From a virus: a stretch of 32,949 nt of DNA. The notes under the pieces are model-generated. The model had not been told where the DNA came from and searched no databases. It saw only the letters and a list, made by a program, of their open reading frames with translations. Position numbers and translations under genes: made by a program. The stretch spans positions 1-32,949 of the IMG/VR virus record IMGVR_UViG_3300033893_000019, one strand, 5' to 3'. Positions 16,338-23,374 of the stretch are shown piece by piece. Within the stretch, counting starts at the first letter, position 1. Each line of letters begins with the position of its first letter.

Positions 16338-16808
16338 TCAATCTCCCATCTCGGTGAAGCTCACCGTAACTTCGAAGTAGTCTGTCCCTTGCTCGTCGCT
16401 CGCGCGCTGGATCGAAGGCAGATCCATCGGGTGGCAGCGGGGGTGGATGGTGGTGTAGAGCATCTTCAGCGCACTCCCGGCGGGCACGCCGTTGACGATC
16501 AGATCAAAGAGGCGGTAGTAAGCCGTGGGCGGGTCACCTTCGAGCGTCTCCCGCGCGCGCAGGTAAAGCGAGAGGTTGTGTTTCCAGGCTTCGCCGGCAC
16601 CGAAGCTGCCCGGTGTGGTTCCCTGCCAAGCGACCAGGATCGAGGGCACTGGCATCTCGTAGATCGCCAGGGGCAGGCTGACGCGCTTGGGATAGAGGTC
16701 GTGGTAGGCGCGGATTCTTTGCGGGTCGCCTTCCATCTCCGCGACTAGCTCCGGGATCGCGCGCAGCTTTTCAACCAGTGCATCCACCAGCTCAGCCGGG
16801 TTGATCAT
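16338..16808 (-). CDS. Tail terminator (gpU-like) protein
   Basis: A 156-residue protein with a short N-terminal helix pair (NPAELVDALVEKLRAIPELVAEM), then mixed strands with LPLAIYEMPVPSILVAWQG and a C-terminal strand DYFEVTVSFTEMGD. This is the alpha/beta shape of gpU/gp-type tail terminators that cap the tube at its final length. It overlaps the upstream Z-like gene by four bases (ATGA) and is followed directly by the tube gene, so context supports the call more strongly than sequence. Gene order rather than motif identifies it, because this family is very divergent. Confidence 0.65.
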   Translation of the reverse strand: MINPAELVDALVEKLRAIPELVAEMEGDPQRIRAYHDLYPKRVSLPLAIYEMPVPSILVAWQGTTPGSFGAGEAWKHNLSLYLRARETLEGDPPTAYYRLFDLIVNGVPAGSALKMLYTTIHPRCHPMDLPSIQRASDEQGTDYFEVTVSFTEMGD

Positions 16809-17263
16809 GACTGTCGGCCTCCGAGCAAGCGCTCGACGATTAGCCGTGGCGTGATCTCGCGCAAGATGCGGCGGGCGGCCTCGAGGACGGCGGCGCGGTT
16901 ACGCGGCGAGAAGACCAGCCACGGTTCACGACGCATGTTGACCAGTCCCTTGATGCGCTCCTTGCGGGAGGTGAGGGCCGCTTTGGCTGCGCGCTCGCTC
17001 ACCGTGCGCACCGACAGGTTGCCGAGCATGCTGCCAGTGAGCGAGAGATCGCGCACGGCACGCCGCCTCAGGCGTTTGCTCTTATAGATCGCGTAGCGCT
17101 TGGTGAGCGGTTTGGCCGGCCCGTCCGTTGGCCCCAGGCCGGCGGCCAGCCGGTTCTTGACCGCCGCCAGCCCCACGGTGCCCAGCTTGAGCATCTCAAG
17201 CTCGTGAAAGTTCAGGTGATCCACCCGGAGTTGCCTGCGGAACCAGATGCGAACGCTCGGCAC
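16805..17263 (-). CDS. Tail completion (gpZ/gp10-like) protein
   Basis: A 152-residue basic protein. The central segment (KPLTKRYAIYKSKRLRRRAVRDLSLTGSMLGNLSVRTVS) followed by a strand and a helix resembles head-tail completion proteins of the gpZ/HK97 gp10/virion-morphogenesis type, in which the RDLxLTGxML motif recurs. It lies between the head-tail joining gene plus hicBA and the terminator gene, matching lambda's Z position. The start is GTG at 17263, without a strong ribosome site. A later start cannot be excluded. Assembly role: connects the finished tail to the head. The assignment is based mainly on position. Confidence 0.6.
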   Translation of the reverse strand: MPSVRIWFRRQLRVDHLNFHELEMLKLGTVGLAAVKNRLAAGLGPTDGPAKPLTKRYAIYKSKRLRRRAVRDLSLTGSMLGNLSVRTVSERAAKAALTSRKERIKGLVNMRREPWLVFSPRNRAAVLEAARRILREITPRLIVERLLGGRQS

Positions 17264-17309
17264 GGATGAGTTTTGAAGGGTCGCGTGACCTTGAGAACTG
17301 ACAACTAAG

Positions 17310-17537
17310 TTACAGATCGTCGGGTTTTAGGCCCGTCTTTTCGGCCAGCAGCTTCAGCGCCACTGGTCCGAGCGTCACTTGGTCATGGTAGGCAAACAGC
17401 ACATCAGGCCAGCCGGGTCTCTCCAAGATTCGGTGCGAGCCTCTCTGCCGCTTGATCCGCCAGCCAATGCGGAGGAGGGCAGCCAGCGCTTTCGAAGCTT
17501 TGACCGATGGCCAGCGGCCCGTAGACTCAGGCGGCAA
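17310..17537 (-). CDS. hicA: HicA-type mRNA interferase toxin
   Basis: A 75-residue protein with the double-stranded-RNA-binding-like HicA fold: VKASKALAALLRIGWRIKRQRGSHRILERPG, then strands and the closing helix LGPVALKLLAEKTGLKPDDL. The histidine of GSH matches the HicA active-site histidine. HicA cuts mRNA and is held by HicB. The gene overlaps the hicB end by eleven bases. The only in-frame starts are TTG at 17537 or inner codons, with AGGTG about eight bases ahead of it. The pair lies between the gpFII-like and Z-like genes on the same strand as the late operon, so late transcription would also read it. Confidence 0.75.
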   Translation of the reverse strand: MPPESTGRWPSVKASKALAALLRIGWRIKRQRGSHRILERPGWPDVLFAYHDQVTLGPVALKLLAEKTGLKPDDL

Positions 17538-17760
17538 CGAAGGACACCTGAAGTTCGCCCGGCACAGCCTCCCCGTGCTCCAACCGGTCGGCGATCAAGC
17601 GTAAGGCCAGCGCCTGCGCCGCTGCGCAAGCCTGTTTCTTCGTGCGCCCATAAGCGGTGACTCCGGGTAGCGCCGGGATGTCCGCCAGCCAGCGCCCATC
17701 CTGCTCACGGTAGAACTTAACTTCCAGGACGAAATCCTGAATCCCGCGAGTCTTGCTCAT
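17527..17760 (-). CDS. hicB: HicB-type antitoxin
   Basis: A 77-residue protein with the degraded RNase-H-like HicB core: FVLEVKFYREQDGRWLADIPALPGVTAYGRTKKQACAAAQALALRLIADRLEHGE. The GRWLADIPALPGV strand-turn is characteristic of the family. No separate DNA-binding domain is attached, as in short HicB variants. The order is antitoxin first, toxin second (hicBA). The ATG at 17760 is preceded by only about 50 bases before the next upstream gene ends, so an own promoter would have to lie within or near the gpFII-like gene's end. Confidence 0.75.
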   Translation of the reverse strand: MSKTRGIQDFVLEVKFYREQDGRWLADIPALPGVTAYGRTKKQACAAAQALALRLIADRLEHGEAVPGELQVSFVAA

Positions 17761-17811
17761 GTACTTATGATGCTACAAGCGGCAGTGGGCGCGGCGCGCT
17801 CGCTCTCGGCG

Positions 17812-18123
17812 TCACCCCGCCCGGTGGAAATGCAGCACCAGGCGGAGGCCGCCCTCGGCGTCGGCTGCAAGATCGACGACCTTGTAGAGCGCGCCGTCCA
17901 GGCTGACCTCATCGCCCCGCGCCGGCGGATCCGGGAAAGCCGCCGCCGGCACGAACAGCAGCGCATACGTGCCCGGCGCGGCGTCCTCCGCCCGAGCCGC
18001 CTGGTCCACAATGCCAGTCAGCGTGAACGATGAGCCCGCCTGCGGGGTGTAGATTACTTGCCGACCGAAGGCCGCCAAGACTTGCTCGTTCAGCTTGTGC
18101 ACCAGCCACGCCCAACCAGCCAT
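17812..18123 (-). CDS. Head-tail joining protein (gpFII-like)
   Basis: A 103-residue protein directly after the capsid gene, the lambda FII position. The N-terminus is helical (GWAWLVHKLNEQVLAAFG) and the rest is beta-rich with FTLTGIVDQ, GTYALLFVPAAAF, DEVSLDGALYKVVDLAADAEGGLRLVLHF, a pattern that fits small neck proteins joining the portal to the tail. The lambda FI counterpart appears to be missing: the capsid gene ends only three bases upstream of this start. Short beta-barrel neck proteins are poorly conserved, so the position is the stronger evidence. Confidence 0.7.
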   Translation of the reverse strand: MAGWAWLVHKLNEQVLAAFGRQVIYTPQAGSSFTLTGIVDQAARAEDAAPGTYALLFVPAAAFPDPPARGDEVSLDGALYKVVDLAADAEGGLRLVLHFHRAG

Positions 18124-18126
18124 CGC

Positions 18127-19131
18127 TCAGGCCTTGGTCGCCCGGACCAGCACTTCGGGCCGGTGGCAGATGGGCAGCGGGTTCGATTGCGTGTGCAAAT
18201 CGGTCCCCCGGCCGAACTTGCGCGGCTCCTGCTTGGCGTAGAGGGGCAGGCCGAGCGTGTTGGCGGTCTCGTTGAAGTCCGCCGGGGCAAAGTAGGTGCG
18301 GAACGTGGTGGCCGTGCCCAGCGGGAAAAAGTGCGCCTCACCGTCGGCGATGAACTTGCGCACGGTGCCGCTGGAGTCGGTCGCCTGGCCGCGGTACTCT
18401 TCAAACGTCACCCCGCCGAAGGTGAACCCGGTGCGGTTGTCCGAGAACAGCACCAGGCCCTCGCGCCAGCGCTGGTAGGCTTCCTTGACCTTGGGGTGCG
18501 TGGTCAGCGCGTCGAAGAAGCTCGGCGAGCACAGGCACATCACGCCGGTCATGAACTCGCCCTTGAGGTTGTCCTCGATGTGCCGGCGGACCTCGAGCAC
18601 CTTGAGCAGCACTTCGGTCGAGGCCGTGGTCAGGGCGAAGTTCACCACCTTGGGCGTGATCTCGAACTCCTGGTAGAGGTCGTAGAGGGTGGAGCCGTCG
18701 GCATCGAGGATCACGCCCTTGAGCGCGCCCATGCGCAGGTGCTCGAGCGTGATGGCGTGCTTGGCGCGCATGGTCTGAAGCTTCTGGGCCATGAGGTTGG
18801 CCAAAGCGTCCATCTCGGTCTCCGAGCCGAAGGCGCGGATGCCTTGGACCTCCTCGGGCAGCACGACATCGTCGTGCGGAATGTGCGGGATGACGAACGA
18901 GCGCACCTTGCGTTTCGCCTGCGTGCCCACCGTACCGGGCGAACCCACCGGACGCGTGGGGAGCAGGTTGAGCACGCCGTTCATCTCCTCGATGATGATG
19001 GTGCGCGTGCGGACACCGACGGGCGGAAACAGGTTCAATTGCTCCAGGCGCCCGTAGGTGTTGGGGATCTTGTTGATGGCGGCCGTGAGGGCCGCCATGT
19101 CGAAAGCGTCGGAAGAAAAAGGATTCAGCAT
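18127..19131 (-). CDS. Major capsid protein, gpE family
   Basis: A 334-residue protein similar to phage lambda gpE (Phage_cap_E, HK97 fold; lambda gpE is 341 residues). The landmarks are the N-terminal segment AFDMAALTAAINKIPNTYGRLEQLNLF, the VRTRTIIIEEMNGVLNLLPT strand, a GSETEMDALANLMAQKLQTMRAKHAITLE helix, and the C-terminal RTYFAPADFNETANTLGLPLYAKQEPRKFGRG segment. It assembles the icosahedral head around the scaffold. The gene follows the decoration protein with only three bases between them, so they are tightly coupled in the late operon. Confidence 0.95.
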   Translation of the reverse strand: MLNPFSSDAFDMAALTAAINKIPNTYGRLEQLNLFPPVGVRTRTIIIEEMNGVLNLLPTRPVGSPGTVGTQAKRKVRSFVIPHIPHDDVVLPEEVQGIRAFGSETEMDALANLMAQKLQTMRAKHAITLEHLRMGALKGVILDADGSTLYDLYQEFEITPKVVNFALTTASTEVLLKVLEVRRHIEDNLKGEFMTGVMCLCSPSFFDALTTHPKVKEAYQRWREGLVLFSDNRTGFTFGGVTFEEYRGQATDSSGTVRKFIADGEAHFFPLGTATTFRTYFAPADFNETANTLGLPLYAKQEPRKFGRGTDLHTQSNPLPICHRPEVLVRATKA

Positions 19132-19134
19132 GGC

Positions 19135-19509
19135 TCACGCTCCTTCGCGGACGAGAATGCCCAGGGCCTTGAGTTGCGCCAGGGCGGTGTTCTTCTGCGG
19201 ACCCGTAATCCCGCTCGGCCACACCAGCCCCTTGTCGGAGCAGACGGCATGGCGCGCGATGATCACACCCGGGGTGTCCGCCGCGCTCGCATCCACGTCA
19301 CCGATGAGCACGCCGGCCGCGTTCTCCGAGCCGTCATTGGCCGAAGGCGCAAGTTGGGTCGCCATCCCGGTGGCAGTGATGATGCCCACCACGGTGCCGG
19401 TCTTGAGGTTCTGGCCGGAAGCCACCGTCACTTGATCGCGACTGTAGAGGTTGTCCTCTTCGAACTTCAGCCAGTCGCCCAGGTAGTTGGGTTCGGTCTT
19501 GGCAGCCAT
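19135..19509 (-). CDS. Head decoration protein, gpD family
   Basis: A 124-residue protein (lambda gpD is 110). It shows the family sequence: an N-terminal disordered arm, then GQNLKTGTVVGIITA, a variable loop, GSENAAGVLIGDVDASAADTPGVIIARHAVCSDKGLVWP, and a helical end. gpD trimers stud the capsid at threefold points and stabilise it after DNA packaging. It lies between the scaffold end and the capsid gene as in lambda (C-Nu3-D-E). The start ATG 19509 is one base before the protease/scaffold stop, so the genes abut. Confidence 0.9.
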   Translation of the reverse strand: MAAKTEPNYLGDWLKFEEDNLYSRDQVTVASGQNLKTGTVVGIITATGMATQLAPSANDGSENAAGVLIGDVDASAADTPGVIIARHAVCSDKGLVWPSGITGPQKNTALAQLKALGILVREGA

Positions 19510-19510
19510 G

Positions 19511-19843
19511 TCAGTTCCCTCCTTTGGCTAGCCGCTCCACCGCCTTGATGACCGGATTCTGCTCGAGCGGCACTTTGGCGCTGGTGGCGGTCTCCGGCAT
19601 CACGTGCGAGCGGATTTCTGGGGCGTCTTCGGCCGCGCGGGCCTCGATGAGATACTGGCGTGCCTCCGCGGCCCTGGCGTGCTTGGCGAGCAGCGCGGCC
19701 GCTCGCGCCGGCAGGCCGGCCAGGGCACACAGCTCGACGATCTCGCGCGCCTCGGCGTAGCCTTCGCGGTGCGCTTCGGCGCGGATCGCCTCCAGGTCGA
19801 TGGTGGGCTCGGGCACTTCCGCCCGAACCGTTTCTTCCTTCAT
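19511..19843 (-). CDS. Internal scaffold protein (Nu3-like), nested in the protease gene
   Basis: In-frame internal gene of 110 residues. It begins at ATG 19843 (MKEETVRAEV) and shares the protease stop. A near-perfect ribosome site, CAAGGAGG at 19851-19858, is positioned seven bases upstream of this ATG and has no role in the long frame. The product is highly charged and helical (EAIRAEAHREGYAEAREIVELC...), typical of a scaffold that is later cleaved or released. The layout mirrors lambda C and Nu3, where the short form is made independently to give the scaffold in excess. Confidence 0.8.
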   Translation of the reverse strand: MKEETVRAEVPEPTIDLEAIRAEAHREGYAEAREIVELCALAGLPARAAALLAKHARAAEARQYLIEARAAEDAPEIRSHVMPETATSAKVPLEQNPVIKAVERLAKGGN

Positions 19844-20644
19844 ACGTCTGCCTCCTTGCGCAATTGAAGTTGGTCTTACGAATGCGGCCAGATCGGCGAG
19901 CGCCGTGCGGAAGGTGCCCGTGCGGTCGGCCAAGCCGGCGGCCACGGCGTCGGGGCCGTACTTGAGGGCAGCGCCCAGTTGGCGCACGGCCTCAGAACTG
20001 AGCGGGCGGCGGCTGGCTACGGCTTCTACGAACAGCCCGTAGAGCCGCCGGACTTCGGCCTCAAGCGCCGCCCGCGCCGCCTCCGACAGCGGCTCGTTGG
20101 GGTTGCCGTCGGTCTTGCCTTCGCCCTCGGCGATGTAGGTGACCTTGACGCCCAGCTTGCGGTTGTACTCGCTCCAATCCACGTGCTCGGCGTAGACCCC
20201 GATCGAGCCGGCGCCACCGGTGAACTCGGGCACATAGATCCGCTCCGCCGCTGTTGCCAGCAAGTACGCTGCGCTGAACATCGAATTATCGGCCACGGCC
20301 CAGATCGGCTTCTGGCGCGCCAGTTCGGCCAGCGCGGCTGCGGTCTCGAAGGCGTTCTCCGAATCGCCGCCCGGCGAATTGACGCGCAGCAGAACGCCGC
20401 GCACCTCGGGATCAGCGATGGCCTGCTCGACCTCCTCAAGGATCTCGCCGTAGGCCGTAGCGCCCAACAGGATCGCATCGAACAGCGATGGCTCGTTGGC
20501 CAGCACGCCGGCCACATCAACCACGGCCACACCGTCCTGAACCGCATATGGCCTGCGCAAGCCGTAAGTGGCTTCCAATTTACCCACCTCAACCAGCAGC
20601 GGCTTGGCGCCCAATAGGCGCAGGACCTGTTCGCGTCTCCTCAT
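19511..20644 (-). CDS. S49-family prohead protease with C-terminal scaffold domain (gpC-like)
   Basis: A 377-residue protein. Residues about 30-265 form an SppA/S49 serine protease. The LRVNSPGG motif lies at 86-93, the candidate nucleophile is Ser124 (SMFSAAYLL), and the partner lysine is Lys177 in the GEGKTDGNP loop. Residues about 268-377 form a helical scaffold domain. As in lambda, the protease matures the prohead and is itself consumed. The gene overlaps the portal end by four bases. An internal start for the scaffold alone lies at 19843. The complete catalytic pair suggests an active enzyme. Confidence 0.9.
   Translation of the reverse strand: MRRREQVLRLLGAKPLLVEVGKLEATYGLRRPYAVQDGVAVVDVAGVLANEPSLFDAILLGATAYGEILEEVEQAIADPEVRGVLLRVNSPGGDSENAFETAAALAELARQKPIWAVADNSMFSAAYLLATAAERIYVPEFTGGAGSIGVYAEHVDWSEYNRKLGVKVTYIAEGEGKTDGNPNEPLSEAARAALEAEVRRLYGLFVEAVASRRPLSSEAVRQLGAALKYGPDAVAAGLADRTGTFRTALADLAAFVRPTSIAQGGRRMKEETVRAEVPEPTIDLEAIRAEAHREGYAEAREIVELCALAGLPARAAALLAKHARAAEARQYLIEARAAEDAPEIRSHVMPETATSAKVPLEQNPVIKAVERLAKGGN
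19851..19858 (-). promoter_or_regulatory. Strong internal ribosome binding site for the scaffold
   Basis: The minus strand reads CAAGGAGG within the protease reading frame, seven bases before ATG 19843. This decides the internal start. Confidence 0.75.
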
Positions 20645-22083
20645 GACTCCTCGCTGTCCTCGCTCGAAGGGTCGGTGTCGTAGCTGAGGCCCAGCTCCCG
20701 GGCCCGTGCGTTGTCGGCCGCGATCTCCCGATCAATCGCCTCGGCATCGTAACCTTGCTCAGAGACCACCTCGGCACGACTCTTGAACCCTGCCCGCACC
20801 GCCATGATCTGCGCTTTGATGTCCTTCAAGGGATCGACCCAGGCAAAGCCCGGCGGAATCCACTTGGCGTCGTAGTAAAGCGCTACGTCGCCTTGCTTGG
20901 GCAGAGCGCCACTCACTAGCGCCGCCTCGATCCAACGCCGCCACACCGGTCGGCAGAACTGGTAGACGAGCACCTGGTGCTGGAACTGCTCGCAGCGGCG
21001 GCGGAACTCGAGCAGCCCGGCACGGATCGAGGAGTAGTTGACGCCGGTCAGATCCCCGGTTAACTGCTCGTAGGTGATCCCCATGCCGGCGGCAATCGAG
21101 CGCAACTGCACGCGCATGAAGGTCTCGTAGCTGGCGCCCACGTCGGCCGGGGTGGAGAACTTGATGTCCTCGCCCGGCAGCAGCACTTGAAGCGTGCCCG
21201 GCTCCAGACCCGCCAGGGCGGCGCCGCTTTGATCCGTCACCGTCTCGCCCAGCATCTGGTCCTCGGGGGCGTTCTTGAGGATGAAGCCGGCAAACATGGC
21301 CGCCGTCTTCTTCCGGACCAGCTCGGCATCGTCGTACTGGTCGAGCTCGTAGAGCTTCACCAAGACCTGGGTAAGCCACGGCTGGCCGCGCAACTGGCCG
21401 GGCCGAATGGGGCGGAACAGGTGCAGCACCGAATCGGCTGGCACGCGCACCAGCTCGGTCGAGGCCACTGGGTTGAGCGTGTCGAAAGGATGTTCGCGGT
21501 AGAGCCAGTAAGCCACGCGCCGCCCGATCTGGTCAAACTCGATGCCCGCGCGAACGTAGTTGCCGTTCTCGAGCTTTCTCGTCTCGCCCGTCGGTAGATG
21601 CTCGGCTTCGAGCAACTGCAGCTGCAAGGGAACCGTCAGGCCGTCCTTGGGCAGGCGCGGCCGCAGCCGGATCAAGCACTCGCCGGCCTCCATCACCGCG
21701 CGGCAGGCCAGCGCCTGAAGGCCGTAGAAATCGGTCAGATTGCTGGCGTCGGCCTCGTCGGTCCAGCGCAGCCACAACTCTTGAATCCGCGCCTTGAGCC
21801 GCGCATCCGGATGGAGCGACTGCGGCTTGATGCCCGTGCCGATGGCGTTGGCCACGAAGGCATCGAGCGCGTTGGCCGCCCAGGGATTGCGCCGCACCAT
21901 GTCGCGCGAGCGCGCGCGCAGCGTGTCCAGATTGCGGAAGACGAGCGTGTTGATGTCGCTGGTCGCCGGCAGCCAGCCGGTGGTGCGGCGCGTGGCCGCC
22001 GCGGCCTCGTAATCAGCCGCTGCCCGCCGCCGGGGCCAGGGGGCGCCCCTCACCGCTGCCTGAAGCTGCTTCCAGAAACCCAC
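20641..22083 (-). CDS. Portal protein, gpB family
   Basis: A 480-residue portal of the lambda gpB/Phage_portal_2 family (lambda gpB is 533). Recognisable segments are the N-terminal TLRARSRDMVRRNPWAANALDAFVANAIGTGIKP, the LQLLEAEHLP strand, HLFRPIRPGQLRGQPWL, and the GMGITYEQLTGDLTGVNYSSIRAGLLEFRR helix region near 340-380. Twelve copies form the vertex through which DNA enters and leaves. The C-terminus is short and acidic (SSEDSEES). It overlaps the downstream protease by four bases and follows gpW by three bases. Confidence 0.95.
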   Translation of the reverse strand: MGFWKQLQAAVRGAPWPRRRAAADYEAAAATRRTTGWLPATSDINTLVFRNLDTLRARSRDMVRRNPWAANALDAFVANAIGTGIKPQSLHPDARLKARIQELWLRWTDEADASNLTDFYGLQALACRAVMEAGECLIRLRPRLPKDGLTVPLQLQLLEAEHLPTGETRKLENGNYVRAGIEFDQIGRRVAYWLYREHPFDTLNPVASTELVRVPADSVLHLFRPIRPGQLRGQPWLTQVLVKLYELDQYDDAELVRKKTAAMFAGFILKNAPEDQMLGETVTDQSGAALAGLEPGTLQVLLPGEDIKFSTPADVGASYETFMRVQLRSIAAGMGITYEQLTGDLTGVNYSSIRAGLLEFRRRCEQFQHQVLVYQFCRPVWRRWIEAALVSGALPKQGDVALYYDAKWIPPGFAWVDPLKDIKAQIMAVRAGFKSRAEVVSEQGYDAEAIDREIAADNARARELGLSYDTDPSSEDSEES

Positions 22084-22086
22084 GCC

Positions 22087-22290
22087 TCAGAACCCCTTCT
22101 CGGTCCAGATCCGGACCTGCCGGATCGCCGGTTTGCCGCTGGCCTTGGCCACGTCGGCCTCGGCGGCGGCGATGGCGGCCTTGAGTTCCTCAATGCTGCG
22201 GTACTCGATCTCGCGATTCTCAAAGCGCACTCGGCGCACGCCGTTGGCCAGGGCATCGCGCAGAGCCTGAAGCTGCTGTTCCGTGTACAT
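22087..22290 (-). CDS. gpW-family head-tail joining protein
   Basis: A 67-residue protein of the lambda gpW family (68 residues in lambda). It shows the full family pattern: MYTEQQLQALRDALANGVRRVRFENREIEYRSIEELKAAIAAAEADVAK, a short hairpin, and the ending RQVRIWTEKGF. It binds under the portal after packaging and stabilises the head for tail attachment. Its position directly before the portal gene matches lambda W-B. The 89 bases upstream separate it from the plus-strand orphan gene at 22380. Confidence 0.9.
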   Translation of the reverse strand: MYTEQQLQALRDALANGVRRVRFENREIEYRSIEELKAAIAAAEADVAKASGKPAIRQVRIWTEKGF

Positions 22291-22379
22291 CCCCGCTAAA
22301 TCATCCGCGCCCGCGTCTGCTTGAAATGGCGCCAGTTCCAGCTGTCGAATTGTGCCTGCCTTTCGGTGCTGGTTGAGCG

Positions 22380-22628
22380 ATGAATGAAAGGGCTATGACA
22401 CGGGAAGAACTCATCGCTTGGGCCACACAGAACGGCTGGACCCTCGACCGCCACGGTCATCTGCACAAGATCGAGCACGATGGCCTGCGCCATTACCGCA
22501 TCAAATTGAGTCGCCTCGCCGCGCGCTTCGAGATCAAAACCGTGCATGGCTGGACGCGCGTGCGCAGCGGGTACCTGAAGGACCTCTACCTTACCGCCGA
22601 CGGCAAGTTGGCCGGTATGAAGTTCTAA
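22380..22628 (+). CDS. Unknown small protein on the opposite strand
   Basis: An 82-residue protein, or 77 if translation starts at the ATG at 22395, which has AAAGGG very close. The sequence (TREELIAWATQNGWTLDRHGHLHKIEHDGLRHYRIKLSRLAARFEIKTV...RVRSGYLKDLYLTADGKLAGMKF) looks like a compact alpha/beta domain. I believe relatives exist as uncharacterised small proteins, but I cannot name a family. It is transcribed against the late operon, between the small membrane protein gene and gpW, like the brnTA and DUF6883 cassettes. A lysogenic-conversion gene is likely from its position. There is no partner gene, and no function can be assigned. Confidence 0.55.
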   Translation: MNERAMTREELIAWATQNGWTLDRHGHLHKIEHDGLRHYRIKLSRLAARFEIKTVHGWTRVRSGYLKDLYLTADGKLAGMKF

Positions 22629-22736
22629 CTCCGTTGGGGCCGAAATTGCCGCCAGGGTGGCGCCATAGGTGCCCAGCTTGCGCCCCCGGCCGCGACCGCA
22701 AGCCACCAGCTGGCAGGCGCACAGCGTCTGCCACCT

Positions 22737-22937
22737 TCACTGCTTGATGTAGGGCGCTGCCGCCGGCGTGCCGTCGGGGTTGGCAAAGTGGGCCAATACG
22801 GCGGTGAGGCCTTGCACCACCGACAGCACCACCATGGCCCAGAACTTGCCGCGCCCGGGCAATAAATCCTGAGTCGCGTTGATGGCTTGCGCTACCAGCG
22901 CCAGCATCTGAATGGCAACGTTTACGGAGAACTTCAT
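22737..22937 (-). CDS. Small holin-like membrane protein
   Basis: A 66-residue protein with two hydrophobic helices: about 5-22 (VNVAIQMLALVAQAINATQ) and about 31-51 (FWAMVVLSVVQGLTAVLAHF), joined by a short basic turn (PGRGK), and a hydrophilic end FANPDGTPAAAPYIKQ. The ATG at 22937 is chosen because AAGGAG lies nine bases upstream; a longer frame to 22982 would begin with an alanine run. It is small, has two spans and a charged tail, as class II holins do. But it lies between terminase and gpW with no endolysin beside it, so the holin role is only a possibility. Confidence 0.55.
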   Translation of the reverse strand: MKFSVNVAIQMLALVAQAINATQDLLPGRGKFWAMVVLSVVQGLTAVLAHFANPDGTPAAAPYIKQ

Positions 22938-23004
22938 CTTGCTAAGCTCCTTGAATTCCCCATGAGCGGCCGCAGCCGCCACCCAATCCGTAGCTCGCGG
23001 ATCA

Positions 23005-23364
23005 TCACGCCCAGTGCGGGACCCAGACCCAGTAGGCCACGATCAGCCCCTCGCCCACCACGTTCGCGTCCACGTAGTAGTCAGCGGGCCGCAGCAAATC
23101 GCCGTTTTGGGATTCGAGGATCAGCTCGTCGGCAATCCCGCCACCTGCGCCCGTGGGCCAGAACTCTTTGATCACGCCGCTGCCGGTGGCCTTGTTCATC
23201 CCCGCCACACCCAGGAAGACCCGCCCGGTCTCCCCGATCACCACGGCAAAGCGCAGCTTGGCCGCGCGCAGGTTGGTGTCCGTGGTGATGGGCACAGGCG
23301 TGCCCGGCGTCGGCACGGCAACCTTGCCGAACGACCGGGCTTGGAGAAACTCGCGGTTTTCCAT
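23005..23364 (-). CDS. Unknown virion-associated protein after the large terminase
   Basis: A 119-residue protein. The start at ATG 23364 (MENREFLQARSFGKVAV) has AGAGG seven bases before it and lies ten bases after the terminase stop, so the two are coupled. The sequence is beta-rich with TNLRAAKLRFAVVIGETGRVFLGVAGMNKATG and ends in DLLRPADYYVDANVVGEGLIVAYWVWVPHWA. I do not recognise a family. Genes between large terminase and portal often encode head completion or small structural proteins, so a head-associated role is a reasonable but unproved guess. The longer open frame to 23613 overlaps the terminase and is not used. Confidence 0.55.
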   Translation of the reverse strand: MENREFLQARSFGKVAVPTPGTPVPITTDTNLRAAKLRFAVVIGETGRVFLGVAGMNKATGSGVIKEFWPTGAGGGIADELILESQNGDLLRPADYYVDANVVGEGLIVAYWVWVPHWA

Positions 23365-23374
23365 GGTGAGCCTC

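Noticed and set aside
18058-19548. 496-codon plus-strand open frame opposite the capsid and decoration genes
   Set aside because: Antisense to confidently identified gpE and gpD genes. Repetitive charged composition with no domain.
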